From Acinetobacter lwoffii (GTDB lineage: Bacteria > Pseudomonadota > Gammaproteobacteria > Pseudomonadales > Moraxellaceae): 64,000 nt of DNA. The translations under genes were made by a program, and so were the position numbers. Each line of letters opens with the position of its first letter. The stretch's first letter is position 1. Location: the NCBI RefSeq assembly GCF_019048525.1, contig NZ_CP077369.1, forward strand, positions 620,001-684,000. The letters run 5' to 3'. Below the pieces are notes generated by a model. That model saw only the letters and a list, made by a program, of their open reading frames with translations. It was not told where the DNA came from and did no database searches. This document shows, piece after piece, positions 1 through 11,384 of this stretch.

Positions 1-1012
<1,012 letters not shown>

Positions 1013-1023
1013 TCAAAATAATG

Positions 1024-1893
1024 TTAAACGGCAGCGGCACCACCAACGATCTCAGAAATTTCCTGAGTAATCGCGGCTTGACGCAGCTTGTTATAAATAA
1101 GTTGCAGGCTCTTAATGATCTCGCCTGCGTTGTCTGTCGCTGCTTTCATAGCGACCATACGTGCAGACTGCTCACATGCGATGTTTTCAATCACACCTTG
1201 ATACACCACAGACTCGATATAGCGAACCAACAAGCCATTTAAAAGCTCTTCAGCTTCAGGCTCGTAGATATAATCCCAACCGTATTGACGGTTCAGATTC
1301 TTGTCTTCTTCAGCAGCAGCCAAAGGAACAAGTTGTTCGATTTTTTGATTTTGAGTCATGGCATTGACAAAGCCGTTTGACACCAGATAAATACGATCTA
1401 ACTCGCCTTTATCATAAGCGTCCAACATCACCTGTACAGAACCAGATAACTGCTCAAGACTTGGAGCATCGCCGACTTGCGTCGTCGCACCAAGCACTTT
1501 ACCGCCGTAGTTTTTAAAAAACGAAACCGCTTTTTGACCAATTAAAGCAAATTGAACTTCAATTGACTGCTCTTGTTGCTGTTGAACGTGTTTAACCACT
1601 TTCTTGAACAGGTTAATGTTCAAACCACCAGCAAGGCCACGATCTGAAGACACAATGATATAGCCAACGCGCTTAACCGGGCGTTCAACCATATAACGGT
1701 GTTTGTATTCAGGATTCGCTTGGACCAAATGAGCAATTACACGGTGCATATTTTCGGCATACGGACGGCCTTGAGCCATGCGCTCTTGCGCACGACGCAT
1801 CTTAGAAGCTGCTACCATTTGCATCGCTCGAGTAATCTTCTGCGTGCTCTTGATACTAGCTACTTTGGCGCGAATTTCTTTTAAATTTGCCAT
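1024..1893 (-). CDS. atpG: ATP synthase F1 subunit gamma
   Basis: Central rotor shaft of F1, coupling c-ring rotation to the catalytic beta subunits. The 289-residue product (E. coli 287) begins [20 protein letters not shown] and ends with the conserved helix containing [18 protein letters not shown], which sits in the alpha3beta3 core. It lies between atpA (about 90 bp upstream) and atpD (26 bp downstream) in one minus-strand operon. Length, termini and neighbours all agree with the family and nothing is odd. Confidence 0.97.
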   Translation of the reverse strand: MANLKEIRAKVASIKSTQKITRAMQMVAASKMRRAQERMAQGRPYAENMHRVIAHLVQANPEYKHRYMVERPVKRVGYIIVSSDRGLAGGLNINLFKKVVKHVQQQQEQSIEVQFALIGQKAVSFFKNYGGKVLGATTQVGDAPSLEQLSGSVQVMLDAYDKGELDRIYLVSNGFVNAMTQNQKIEQLVPLAAAEEDKNLNRQYGWDYIYEPEAEELLNGLLVRYIESVVYQGVIENIACEQSARMVAMKAATDNAGEIIKSLQLIYNKLRQAAITQEISEIVGGAAAV

Positions 1894-1982
1894 ACGCTTA
1901 ACCTAGTATTCGAAAGCCCTTGCGAGCTTCCGAAGGTTGATTCCGTGAACCAAACCGACACTAAATTCAACAGAGGTTGAAA

Positions 1983-3527
1983 TTAGTAAGTTTGAGTCGC
2001 TTTAAAGCTTTCAATACCTGCTTTGATTGCAGCTTCGATGTCTTTGTTGTAATCACCAGAGGCATCGATTTGTTGCATTAACGCAGCATGTTCTGAACGG
2101 AAGTAAGAAATCAACGCAGCATCAAAGTCTACGATTTTCTTAACGTCTACGTCAGCCATGTAGCCTTCGTTAGATGCATAAATTGAAACAGCTTGGTCAG
2201 CAATTGAGTAAGGAGCATATTGTTTTTGCTTCATTAACTCAGTTACACGTTGACCATGTTCAAGTTGCTTACGAGTTGCTTCGTCAAGATCAGAAGCGAA
2301 CTGAGCAAATGCTGCCAATTCACGGTATTGCGCCAAAGCAGTACGGATACCACCAGACAATTTCTTGATGATCTTAGTTTGCGCTGAACCACCAACACGA
2401 GATACAGAGATACCCGCGTTCACAGCAGGACGAATACCTGCGTTGAATAATGATGTTTCAAGGAAGATCTGACCATCAGTAATCGAAATTACGTTGGTTG
2501 GTACGAATGCAGATACGTCACCCGCTTGAGTTTCAATAATCGGCAATGCAGTTAATGAACCAGTTTGGCCTTTAACTTCACCGTTAGTGAATTTCTCAAC
2601 GTAGTCAGCAGATACACGAGAAGCACGTTCAAGTAGACGCGAGTGTAGATAGAACACGTCACCTGGATACGCTTCACGACCTGGTGGACGGCGTAAAAGC
2701 AATGAAATTTGACGGTAAGCAACAGCTTGCTTAGACAAGTCATCATAAATGATTAACGCATCTTCACCGCGGTCACGGAAGTATTCGCCCATTGTACAGC
2801 CAGAATACGGAGCTAGATACAGCATTGCTGCTGGATCAGCTGCAGCTGCAGCTACAACAGTTGTATACGCCATAGCGCCAGTTTCTTCTAGCTTGCGTAC
2901 CACGTTAGCGATAGTCGATTGTTTTTGACCGATTGCTACGTATACACATTTAATGCCAGAGTTTTTCTGAGCGATGATCGCGTCGATCGCCATTGCTGTT
3001 TTACCAGTTTGACGGTCACCAATGATCAACTCACGTTGACCACGGCCTACAGGGATCATTGTATCTACTGATTTATAACCAGTTTGTACAGGTTGATCCA
3101 CTGATTGACGCCAAATTACGCCTGGTGCTACTTTTTCAACAGCATCAGTTAATTTTGCATCAATAGGGCCTTTACCATCAATCGGGTTACCCAAAGCATC
3201 TACTACACGGCCTAAAAGTTCTGGACCAACCGGAACTTCTAATACACGACCTGTGCAACGCGCTTTTTGACCTTCTTGAAGGCTTAAGTAGTTACCTAAA
3301 ACAACGACGCCCACTGAATCCTGTTCTAGGTTCAGTGCCATACCGTAAAGGCCGCCGTCGAATTCGATCATTTCACCGTACATAGCGTCAGCTAAGCCGT
3401 GAATACGCACAATACCGTCGGAAACCATAACAATGGTTCCTTCGTTCTTAGCGGTTGCGCTGGTGTCCAGATCGCCGATACGCTGTTTAATGAGCGCACT
3501 GATCTCGGATGGATTCAGTTGTTGCAT
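1983..3527 (-). CDS. atpA: ATP synthase F1 subunit alpha
   Basis: Non-catalytic nucleotide-binding subunit of F1. I place the start at the ATG complement at 3525-3527, giving [17 protein letters not shown] and 514 residues (E. coli 513), with a GAGG ribosome-binding site just upstream. A longer frame opening five codons earlier has no such support. The P-loop GDRQTGKT is at residues 170-177, followed by the conserved Q-rich and arginine-finger regions. It is separated from atpH by about 45 bp and is part of the atp operon. Confidence 0.97.
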   Translation of the reverse strand: MQQLNPSEISALIKQRIGDLDTSATAKNEGTIVMVSDGIVRIHGLADAMYGEMIEFDGGLYGMALNLEQDSVGVVVLGNYLSLQEGQKARCTGRVLEVPVGPELLGRVVDALGNPIDGKGPIDAKLTDAVEKVAPGVIWRQSVDQPVQTGYKSVDTMIPVGRGQRELIIGDRQTGKTAMAIDAIIAQKNSGIKCVYVAIGQKQSTIANVVRKLEETGAMAYTTVVAAAAADPAAMLYLAPYSGCTMGEYFRDRGEDALIIYDDLSKQAVAYRQISLLLRRPPGREAYPGDVFYLHSRLLERASRVSADYVEKFTNGEVKGQTGSLTALPIIETQAGDVSAFVPTNVISITDGQIFLETSLFNAGIRPAVNAGISVSRVGGSAQTKIIKKLSGGIRTALAQYRELAAFAQFASDLDEATRKQLEHGQRVTELMKQKQYAPYSIADQAVSIYASNEGYMADVDVKKIVDFDAALISYFRSEHAALMQQIDASGDYNKDIEAAIKAGIESFKATQTY

Positions 3528-3572
3528 TGCGCTATACCTCAATCTTTTTAAAGTTCAGTCTTCTAAATGCAA

Positions 3573-4109
3573 TTAAGCAAGAAGACGAGTACGCATTTTT
3601 TCAAGCTTGTTAAGCGCAGAATCATCTATCACTTGGTCGCCTGCACGAATAACTACACCAGCAATCAGCGCTGGGTTAACTTCTACAGAAACATTTACCG
3701 CCGCTTCGAATTTTTTCTCTAATGCGTGAGTAAGAAGTTGTTCCTGTACAGAAGTCAATGGGAATGCTGATTCAATCACAACATCCACAGTATTGTTATT
3801 CTGTGATTTAAGCTGCTCATATTCTGCTGCAATCTCAGGAAGAAGAACCAAACGGTTATTCTCTGCAAGCAATGTCAGGAAGTTAGACACTGCTGCAGTT
3901 TGGTCTTCACCTAAAACTTTCGCAAAAAGAGCCACCTGCTCAGCAGGTGTAAGCTCAGGGCGATTTAGATAAGCTGAAAATGCTTCGTCTTGCACCGCAG
4001 CACTGAGCAATTCAAGTGCTGTTGACCAAGAGTCAGTTGCACTTTGCTCAGAAGCGTAAGCAAATGCTGCTTTAGCGTATGGGCGTGCCAACGTCAAGAG
4101 TTCAGCCAT
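3573..4109 (-). CDS. atpH: ATP synthase F1 subunit delta
   Basis: Delta subunit, the peripheral-stalk cap that ties the b dimer to the top of F1. The product is 178 residues (E. coli 177), starts [19 protein letters not shown], typical of delta (the ARPYAKA motif), and ends with the conserved basic segment around [18 protein letters not shown]. It lies between atpF (12 bp upstream) and atpA, as in other gamma-proteobacteria. Translational coupling to atpF is likely from the short gap. Confidence 0.96.
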   Translation of the reverse strand: MAELLTLARPYAKAAFAYASEQSATDSWSTALELLSAAVQDEAFSAYLNRPELTPAEQVALFAKVLGEDQTAAVSNFLTLLAENNRLVLLPEIAAEYEQLKSQNNNTVDVVIESAFPLTSVQEQLLTHALEKKFEAAVNVSVEVNPALIAGVVIRAGDQVIDDSALNKLEKMRTRLLA

Positions 4110-4121
4110 AATCCGCCTCTC

Positions 4122-4592
4122 TTAAAGTTTAGCAGCCAGCTGAGTCAGCATGGCATTGTGAGCTTCTGCATCAACTTGCTGGCTAAGAATTTTCTCAGCA
4201 CCAGTTACTGCAAGAGCAGCCACTTGTTGACGCAATTCTTCGCGAGCAGCATTGATTTCAGTATCAACAGCTTCTTTAGCCTGTTGACGAATACGCTCAC
4301 CTTCAGCCGCAGCTTGGGTACGCGCTTCTTCGATCAATTGTGCACCACGACGGTTCGCTTGTTCGATCAATTGAGCCGCTTGTGCTTTTGCCGCGTCTAA
4401 CTCAGCTTTCACTTGTGCTTGCGCATCTGCAAGGTCAGCCTTCGCTTTTTCAGCAGCATTTAAGCCATCAGCGATTTTACGCTGACGTTCACTAATCGCA
4501 TTGATTAGTGGTGGCCATACAAACTTCATGCAGAATGCGACAAAAATCGCAAACGCAATCGCTTGGCCAAACAATGTGAGGTTGATATTCAT
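4122..4592 (-). CDS. atpF: ATP synthase Fo subunit b
   Basis: Peripheral-stalk subunit b, which dimerises and holds F1 against rotation. The 156-residue length equals that of E. coli. One N-terminal membrane helix (about residues 5-25, starting [20 protein letters not shown]) is followed by a long charged, alanine-rich helical coiled coil ([19 protein letters not shown]) and a C-terminal region that binds delta. It lies 40 bp downstream of atpE and 12 bp upstream of atpH. Confidence 0.97.
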   Translation of the reverse strand: MNINLTLFGQAIAFAIFVAFCMKFVWPPLINAISERQRKIADGLNAAEKAKADLADAQAQVKAELDAAKAQAAQLIEQANRRGAQLIEEARTQAAAEGERIRQQAKEAVDTEINAAREELRQQVAALAVTGAEKILSQQVDAEAHNAMLTQLAAKL

Positions 4593-4631
4593 TGCAAATT
4601 CCTCAAATAGTGAATTTCGGAATTAAGCTGA

Positions 4632-4886
<255 letters not shown>

Positions 4887-4962
4887 TCAGAGGTTAGGTT
4901 TTATACCAAATTAAGTTAAAAAATTGTGTGCCCAACCATCCGTTGACAGTTAGGCAATACCA

Positions 4963-5841
<879 letters not shown>

Positions 5842-5948
5842 TCACACCTGGTCAATGTCAAAAAACTAATAGAATAAACGAATATCGCGTGCTGCTTGAT
5901 ATCTCGCCTGCTCCTGAAAAACTTTTCAATTTCTTGTTGTGCTTATAC

Positions 5949-6341
5949 TCATTTTTGTAGACGTGACGCCCAAAACGGAGCGACCCACGACATGGCTTGA
6001 ACAAGTATAAAACCACAAAACAACGCCACCGCTGACAACGGTTTAACATTGCTTAAAATTAAAATGAAACCAACAATCACAATGGCAAACTTTCCCATCA
6101 AGCCTTTATACATGTTCGAAAGAACTTGTTTAGACGCGCGGGCTCCTGCTGCTCGAAACGATTGCCACGAAAAATAACAAGTCGCGAGCCAACATACCAG
6201 TGCACCTAATGCTGCACTCAAGGCTGCGGTTGAGTCTTTCACGACCCAGCCGATCAAGGCTGAAACAGGGATCATACAGGCTTGCAGGAGGACCAAAGCT
6301 TTCGCTAATCGTCGGTCAATCAAGCGACTAGTTCGGCTCAT
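5949..6341 (-). CDS. atpI: ATP synthase subunit I
   Basis: First gene of the operon. AtpI proteins are small inner-membrane factors thought to help c-ring assembly or ion supply and are not part of the final enzyme. The 130-residue product has about four hydrophobic segments (for example ACMIPVSALIGWVV and FAIVIVGFILILSNV) with a basic N-terminus (MSRTSRLIDRRLAKA). The family is poorly conserved, so identification rests on size, topology and position upstream of atpB. Confidence 0.9.
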   Translation of the reverse strand: MSRTSRLIDRRLAKALVLLQACMIPVSALIGWVVKDSTAALSAALGALVCWLATCYFSWQSFRAAGARASKQVLSNMYKGLMGKFAIVIVGFILILSNVKPLSAVALFCGFILVQAMSWVAPFWASRLQK

Positions 6342-6405
6342 TATTTATTCACTCACAGCAATCATGCTTGACAAGTTTAACAGGTGATTATTTTTAATCG
6401 CAGGC

Positions 6406-6434
6406 ATTATAGAGTTACACCCCTGAACATGCAA
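6406..6434 (-). promoter_or_regulatory. Predicted sigma70 promoter of the atp operon
   Basis: On the minus strand a -35-like TTGCAT (complement at 6429-6434) and a perfect -10 TATAAT (complement at 6406-6411) are separated by exactly 17 bp, about 65 bp upstream of the atpI start. No terminator-like hairpin lies between it and atpI. Assigned by motif and position only. Confidence 0.55.
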
Positions 6435-6515
6435 TCTTTTCCCGACCTTAGTCGTGTTTTTTTAAATCGGGTCACTGCTGTTAAACTAATCAAAATCTGT
6501 CTATTTTTTAAATCA

Positions 6516-7352
6516 TTAGCGTGCATTTAGTACACATTTCTGGGTTTCGGCGGCCAATTGCTGCCAAGCCTGCACAAAGTCCCCTGCCCCGCTCATGCTT
6601 TCATCGACATGCTGGAACAGTACCGGATTGAGTTTGCGGTACTGGTTTTCACTGGCATGACCTTCGGCCAGCAGACACATTTTGCGCTGTGGACGATGAT
6701 CCTGTAAAAACTTGATTTGCGCCACCGTTGGTGAAACATGTGGATCATCGGTCAATGCCCCCATGAATTTTAAATTGAGTGGGCGCTCAAGATACTGGTA
6801 GGCATCGTGATAAGACCAATAAGGTTTGGCTTTGTTACTTGAACTATAACGCTGAGCCGTAGCAAACATGTTTTGTGCAAAGTCACGGGCATTTTTCCAG
6901 TAGCGTTCACGATGTTCCGGCAGTTGTTGCGAACGTAACGCCGCAATAAAGAAGCCAATCCGTACGGCATTATTCGGATCGAGCCAGACATGCGTGTCTA
7001 CCGTATTTTTCAAGGCCTCGCCACGCGGATTACGCATCGGCAAGGTGGTCAATATCCCCGAGTCTAACAGTGCAATGCCTTTATTACTTTCATTCAGCAC
7101 TTTGGCCAAGGGTGCTTCATGCGCCTGACCCAGCCAGATCACCAGACCTGCATTCTGAATAGTTTTTCGATGCGCCGGAGTCAGACTCACATCATGTCCA
7201 CTTTGGTTGGCCAGCAATAAAGTCGGCTGTTCCACACCTTGGGTAATTTTCTTGGCAATCAGATAGATCGGCTGCGTAGACACCACCAGACTTTGTGACC
7301 AACTGAGTGTACTGAACAATGCCAGCAGACTGATTGCAAGGAGACGGAACAT
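6516..7352 (-). CDS. znuA: Zinc ABC transporter substrate-binding protein
   Basis: Periplasmic zinc-capture protein that hands zinc to ZnuBC. A signal peptide covers about residues 1-19 (MFRLLAISLLALFSTLSWSQ). Likely metal ligands are the histidines in SGHDVSLTP, in THVWLDP and in YWSYHDAYQYL, all in family-typical positions. At 278 residues it is short and lacks the long His/Asp-rich loop of many ZnuA proteins. It is transcribed away from zur-znuCB, with a Zur palindrome 36 bp upstream of its start, so it should be induced by zinc limitation. Confidence 0.93.
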   Translation of the reverse strand: MFRLLAISLLALFSTLSWSQSLVVSTQPIYLIAKKITQGVEQPTLLLANQSGHDVSLTPAHRKTIQNAGLVIWLGQAHEAPLAKVLNESNKGIALLDSGILTTLPMRNPRGEALKNTVDTHVWLDPNNAVRIGFFIAALRSQQLPEHRERYWKNARDFAQNMFATAQRYSSSNKAKPYWSYHDAYQYLERPLNLKFMGALTDDPHVSPTVAQIKFLQDHRPQRKMCLLAEGHASENQYRKLNPVLFQHVDESMSGAGDFVQAWQQLAAETQKCVLNAR

Positions 7353-7388
7353 GAGTAGAAATCACTTAAAAACGATAAAATCAGGAAG

Positions 7389-7403
7389 TGTTATAATATA
7401 ACA
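7389..7403. promoter_or_regulatory. Zur operator (Zur box)
   Basis: TGTTATAATATAACA is a perfect 7-1-7 inverted repeat lying between divergent znuA and zur, 36 bp from the znuA start and 95 bp from the zur start. Its form matches the AT-rich GTTATA-n-TATAAC operators reported for gamma-proteobacterial Zur. It probably represses znuA directly and may also control the zur-znuCB transcript. Confidence 0.8.
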
Positions 7404-7498
7404 AAAATACAAAAATACCTATGCCTAATCGAAACTCAGAACGCTTCATGTTAAGATTTGAAATCTATTAATTTTCAGTTTCGCACTTGAGGTGAACT

Positions 7499-7996
7499 AT
7501 GGGTTCCTGTTCGCACGAACACCACAACGCATTGCACGGCGTGCACGACCATCCCAATGTCGCACAACGTCTTGCTGAAGCGGAAAGTCTTTGTGCAGCA
7601 AGCGGCGCACGCCTTACACCTTTACGTAAAGAAGTGCTGGAACTCATTCTAAATGCGCATGGCCCGATGGGCGCCTATGATCTGCTGGCACAAATGAAAA
7701 ATGCCAGTGATCGTCCTGCAGCCCCACCAACGGTGTATCGCACTCTGGATTTTTTATTAAGCAAAGGGCTGATTCATCGCCTGACCTCGATCAATGCCTA
7801 TATCCCCTGTTGCCATCCGCGTGAAGGTCATCAGGCTGCTTTTTTAATCTGCACCGAATGTAAAGCCGTGAAAGAAGCGTCGGCTCAGGGCTTACTCGAT
7901 CAACTCGATGCACTGGCCAGCTCGGACGACTTCACGGCACATCACAGCATTATCGAAATTTCAGGAATTTGTCAGCAGTGCCGCAACAAAGCTTAA
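7499..7996 (+). CDS. zur: Zinc uptake regulator, Fur family
   Basis: Zinc-sensing repressor of the Fur family, 165 residues. A winged-helix DNA-binding half (RLTPLRKEVLELI, then PPTVYRTLDFLLSKGLIHRL) is followed by the dimerisation half with the structural-zinc cysteines in LICTECKAV and GICQQCRNKA. The N-terminus is unusually rich in His and Cys (MGSCSHEHHNALHGVHDH), which could add metal contacts. It is the first gene of a zur-znuC-znuB unit; znuC starts inside its 3' end, so the two are probably translationally coupled. Confidence 0.94.
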   Translation: MGSCSHEHHNALHGVHDHPNVAQRLAEAESLCAASGARLTPLRKEVLELILNAHGPMGAYDLLAQMKNASDRPAAPPTVYRTLDFLLSKGLIHRLTSINAYIPCCHPREGHQAAFLICTECKAVKEASAQGLLDQLDALASSDDFTAHHSIIEISGICQQCRNKA

Positions 7997-8760
7997 GTGC
8001 ATCTCCCTTGATTCAGCTTTCCAAGATCTGGGTCAAAATCGATGAGCGCGATATCTTAAAAGCCATTGATTTCTCGTTACAAGAGAAAGAAATTGTCACA
8101 CTGATTGGTCCCAATGGTGCTGGTAAATCGACCTTAATTAAAGTCATGCTGGGCATTTTGAAACCGCAATCAGGTGAGATCAAGACTGCGCGCAAACTCA
8201 AATTCTCTTATGTGCCACAGAAATTCAATCCCTCACATAGCTTGCCGCTACGGGTGAAAGATTTATTGGCACTAGAAAAGTGTCCGTCCGAGATTAAAAC
8301 CGAAATTATTCGCGATACCGGCATTAGTAAACTGCAAGATTCTAAAGTGCAGCAGTTGTCTGGCGGTGAACGTCAACGGGTGCTACTGGCCCGCGCCTTA
8401 TTACGCCAGCCGGATATTTTAGTCCTCGATGAACCGATGCAGGGTCTAGACATTCAGTCCGAAGCTGAACTGTATGAATATGTGCGTAACTTGCCGGAAA
8501 AATATGGCTGTGCCGTACTGATGGTTTCACATGACCTGCAATGGGTGATGCAAGGTACGACTCGGGTCGTGTGCCTGAACAAGCATATCTGCTGTAGTGG
8601 CCTGCCGGAAAGCGTGCAGCAACATCCCGAATATCAGGCGATTTTTGGCACCAATCGGGTGTTCTATCAACATCATCATGATCATTGCGCGCACGGCGAT
8701 TCTGCCACCCCCTGTCAGCATGATTCACGCCCTCATATTCACCCCGAGCCGGAAGCTTAA
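7978..8760 (+). CDS. znuC: Zinc ABC transporter ATP-binding protein
   Basis: ATPase that powers zinc import through ZnuB. It has Walker A GPNGAGKST, signature LSGGERQR, Walker B ILVLDEP and the switch histidine in VSHD. The frame has no ATG start: I choose GTG at 7978, about 11 bases after AGGA, while TTG at 7969 lies too close to it. Either start overlaps the zur end, implying coupling. The C-terminus is strikingly His-rich (HHHDHCAHGD and HIHPEPEA), which suggests zinc binding or sensing on the cytoplasmic side. Confidence 0.94.
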   Translation: MPQQSLSASPLIQLSKIWVKIDERDILKAIDFSLQEKEIVTLIGPNGAGKSTLIKVMLGILKPQSGEIKTARKLKFSYVPQKFNPSHSLPLRVKDLLALEKCPSEIKTEIIRDTGISKLQDSKVQQLSGGERQRVLLARALLRQPDILVLDEPMQGLDIQSEAELYEYVRNLPEKYGCAVLMVSHDLQWVMQGTTRVVCLNKHICCSGLPESVQQHPEYQAIFGTNRVFYQHHHDHCAHGDSATPCQHDSRPHIHPEPEA

Positions 8761-8763
8761 ACC

Positions 8764-9564
8764 ATGATGGATTGGTTACAACTCCTTTTACCTGCATGGA
8801 TCATGGGTACGCTATTGGTATTTCTGACTGCCCCATTGGGCTGTCTCATGCTCTGGCGACGTATGTCATTTTTTGCTGACACTATGGCACACGGTACTTT
8901 ACTCGGTGTTGCCATTGCTGGGGCTTTAAGTTTACCGCTGTGGATGGGTGTAACTTTTATTGCCTTATTATTGGTAGGGATTTTGTGGGTACTGCATGAT
9001 CCGCGCCTGCCGAATGATGCCTTGCTGGCGCTGTGTTCAGCAACACTGCTTTGCTCAGGTCTATTGTTCATTCAGCATTTACCGAGTTTAAGACCGGAAC
9101 TTCTCAGCTATCTATTTGGTGATCTACTGACGATTTCCTGGGCGGACTTACCCACCTTTGCTATCGTGATTATTCTGGCCTTAGCCGTTCTCTATAAAAG
9201 CTGGCAAGCGCAGATTCAAATCGCAATTGATCCGGACATGGCGGTCAGTGAAGGTGTAAATGCCAAATGGCAACGCCTGATCTTTATGTTGTTATTGGCA
9301 TTGTTTACCGTGCTTGCGCTGAAAGCAGTCGGTTCACTCTTGATGGGGGCATTACTGGTGATCCCTGCCCTGACCGCACGACTCCTTGCACACTCACCCA
9401 AACAAATGGTGATCTGGGCATTCGTGATTGCGCAAATTGGGGTGACCGTGGGCCTATGGTCGAGTGCCGGTCTCAATACTTCGACTGGTTTAACCATTGT
9501 ACTGACCATGGCGGTGCTATTTGCACTGATCTTCTGTGTGCAGAAGTTTAAAAAGCTGAATTAA
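8764..9564 (+). CDS. znuB: Zinc ABC transporter permease
   Basis: Inner-membrane channel of the zinc importer, 266 residues with about eight hydrophobic segments, of the ABC-3 (metal) permease family. The conserved LLMGALLVIPALTARLLA region near the C-terminal third and the N-terminal RRMSFFADTMAHGTLLGVAIA motif are diagnostic. It begins 3 bp after znuC, so the two are one operon. A 21-nt hairpin follows the gene without a clear U-tract. Confidence 0.95.
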   Translation: MMDWLQLLLPAWIMGTLLVFLTAPLGCLMLWRRMSFFADTMAHGTLLGVAIAGALSLPLWMGVTFIALLLVGILWVLHDPRLPNDALLALCSATLLCSGLLFIQHLPSLRPELLSYLFGDLLTISWADLPTFAIVIILALAVLYKSWQAQIQIAIDPDMAVSEGVNAKWQRLIFMLLLALFTVLALKAVGSLLMGALLVIPALTARLLAHSPKQMVIWAFVIAQIGVTVGLWSSAGLNTSTGLTIVLTMAVLFALIFCVQKFKKLN

Positions 9565-9607
9565 TCTTTCTGTTAAATCATGATGATTTTCTAATGATCT
9601 ATTCCGC

Positions 9608-9628
9608 CTCTCTCCTTTAAGGAGAGAG
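9608..9628. repeat. Near-perfect palindrome between convergent genes
   Basis: CTCTCTCCTT and AAGGAGAGAG pair around a single central base, between the 3' ends of znuB and the LysE-type exporter. No long T-run flanks it on either strand, so it looks more like a repetitive extragenic palindrome than a strong intrinsic terminator, though it could slow transcripts from both sides. Confidence 0.5.
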
Positions 9629-9638
9629 CAAAGACTCT

Positions 9639-10259
9639 TTATTGATGCACCAAACTCAATAAAAATGCAGCGCCGGCAAATAACCCGGCAAAAGTCCGGT
9701 TCATGACTTTTTGTTGTTTCGGCGATCTAAGCAGCCTTAAAACTTTAGCAGCCAATCCGGTATAACCCGCCATCACAATCAGATCAATCGTCACCATTGT
9801 CGCAGCCATAATCAAATACTGAATCCATTGTGGCTTAGACAAATCCAGAAATTGCGGCAAGACGGCCAGTAAAAATACGATGGCTTTAGGATTAGTGATA
9901 TTAACCAAGAAACCATGCAGTACCAGTTTCCCTCTCGATTTTCGCGCCAATTCATGTTTAATTTCGATAGATTGTACAGGTGCTTTCCATTGCAAAATAG
10001 CCAAATACAATAAATAGCCGACACCAAACCATTTCACTACTAAAAATGCCCATGGGGTTGTCGCAAACAAAACTCCCACACCTGCCGCAACCACTGCAAT
10101 CTGCACCAGTAACGCCAGTTGCAGACCCAGCGCATTCCAGTAACCATGCCGAAAACCATAATTTAGTCCGCTCGACATGGAAGCAATTGCCCCAGCGCCC
10201 GGGGAGACACTAATGACCCAACAAGCCAGCATATAGGCAAACCAAATTTGATAGGACAT
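9639..10259 (-). CDS. LysE/RhtB-type amino-acid exporter
   Basis: Small inner-membrane exporter of the LysE/RhtB superfamily, which expels homoserine, threonine, lysine or similar amino acids. I start at the complement of 10257-10259 (MSYQIWFAYMLACWVISVSPG), giving 206 residues, the family length; an upstream extension of 30 codons looks unlike the family. The motif SPGAGAIASMSSGLNYGFRHG matches the conserved N-terminal SPGP-like motif, and NITNPKAIVFLLAVLPQF is the second family signature. Substrate cannot be told from sequence. Monocistronic, convergent with znuB. Confidence 0.88.
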   Translation of the reverse strand: MSYQIWFAYMLACWVISVSPGAGAIASMSSGLNYGFRHGYWNALGLQLALLVQIAVVAAGVGVLFATTPWAFLVVKWFGVGYLLYLAILQWKAPVQSIEIKHELARKSRGKLVLHGFLVNITNPKAIVFLLAVLPQFLDLSKPQWIQYLIMAATMVTIDLIVMAGYTGLAAKVLRLLRSPKQQKVMNRTFAGLFAGAAFLLSLVHQ

Positions 10260-10420
10260 GAACATTTCACTCAGCAAAACCCACCCAATATTATATGAAT
10301 TTTCCAATAAAATCAGGCTAAAAACTTGCTTAAATATAAGGCACTGCACTATTCACTCTGCATAGCTTCAGGCACAATATGTACATTAAAAAACAGGATC
10401 TTTCCTTACAGGAGCCATGA

Positions 10421-11341
10421 ATGACAGCCCAATCGGTAATCTTGCCACTTCCTTCAGATCATGCCCGCTTTATTGTGTTACGTCTTAAAGATTTGAGTAT
10501 TGAAAAATTAAAAGAACAACTCGAACATTTGTTTACTTCTCGTGATCGGCTGATCACGCAACACCCTCAAGCACAAATTAAAACGGCAGTGGCTTTCGGT
10601 CCTGAGCTTTGGTCAACCCTATATTCGCAAAGTCCTGCAGGGTTTAAACAGCTTGCGCCTATTCAGGGTTCATTTGAAATGCCAACAGTTCCAGCAGATA
10701 TGATCATTCATATTGCCAGTGCCCGTGCTGATATCTGCTTTGCGCTCAGTCAGGCTTTTTTTGAAGGCATTCAGGATCAGGTTCAGGTGCTGGATGAGCG
10801 AGTTTGCTTCCGATATTTTGATGGTCGTGACATTACTGGCTTTATTGATGGGACTGAAAATCCACAATTCCCGGATGATCGTGCTGAAGTCGCATTATTA
10901 GGTGAAGATTCAGGTATTTTCCAAGATGGTTCATTTATTTTTGCCCAGCGTTACGCGCATAACCTGGAAAAATGGAAAAAGCTAAAAGTTGATACTCAGG
11001 AACAGGTTATGGGTCGCACCAAGCTTGAATCCATTGAATTGGATGATGAAGTCAAACCTGAAAATGCGCACGTGGTACGTACTGTAGTTGAAGATGAAGA
11101 AGGTGAAGAAATGGAAATCCTGCGTCACTCCTTGCCATATGGTGACGGACGTGGCGACCAGGGTCTATTCTTTATTGCCTACACCAAAGACCTGAAAATT
11201 ATTGATGCTATGTTAGAACGTATGTTCGGTACATCTGGTGATGGAATTCATGACCGCCTGCTGCATTTTGTAACACCTCTGGATGGTGCCTATTACTTTG
11301 CACCGAGTGAGGAGTTACTGGAAGAGGTTTTGGAAGGGTAA
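10421..11341 (+). CDS. DyP-type haem peroxidase (B-type, YfeX-like)
   Basis: Dye-decolourising peroxidase using haem and hydrogen peroxide, probably cytoplasmic since no signal peptide is seen. The family motif GXXDG is GFIDG at residues 140-144, with the distal aspartate Asp143. The proximal haem ligand is probably His236 in ILRHSLPYGDGRGDQG, a typical B-type segment. The 306-residue length fits B-type enzymes. It is a single gene ended by a strong terminator at 11346-11371. A second, much larger DyP occurs at 42960-44549. Confidence 0.92.
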   Translation: MTAQSVILPLPSDHARFIVLRLKDLSIEKLKEQLEHLFTSRDRLITQHPQAQIKTAVAFGPELWSTLYSQSPAGFKQLAPIQGSFEMPTVPADMIIHIASARADICFALSQAFFEGIQDQVQVLDERVCFRYFDGRDITGFIDGTENPQFPDDRAEVALLGEDSGIFQDGSFIFAQRYAHNLEKWKKLKVDTQEQVMGRTKLESIELDDEVKPENAHVVRTVVEDEEGEEMEILRHSLPYGDGRGDQGLFFIAYTKDLKIIDAMLERMFGTSGDGIHDRLLHFVTPLDGAYYFAPSEELLEEVLEG

Positions 11342-11345
11342 AAGA

Positions 11346-11371
11346 AAAAAGCCGGTGGAAGCCGGCTTTTT
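11346..11371 (+). terminator. Intrinsic terminator after the DyP gene
   Basis: The stem AAAAAGCCGG / CCGGCTTTTT with a six-base loop ends in a T-run a few bases after the peroxidase stop codon. Because both flanks are A/T tracts it can also act for the leftward T6SS transcript that ends at 11385. Confidence 0.85.
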
Positions 11372-11384
11372 AAATTAATTATTC

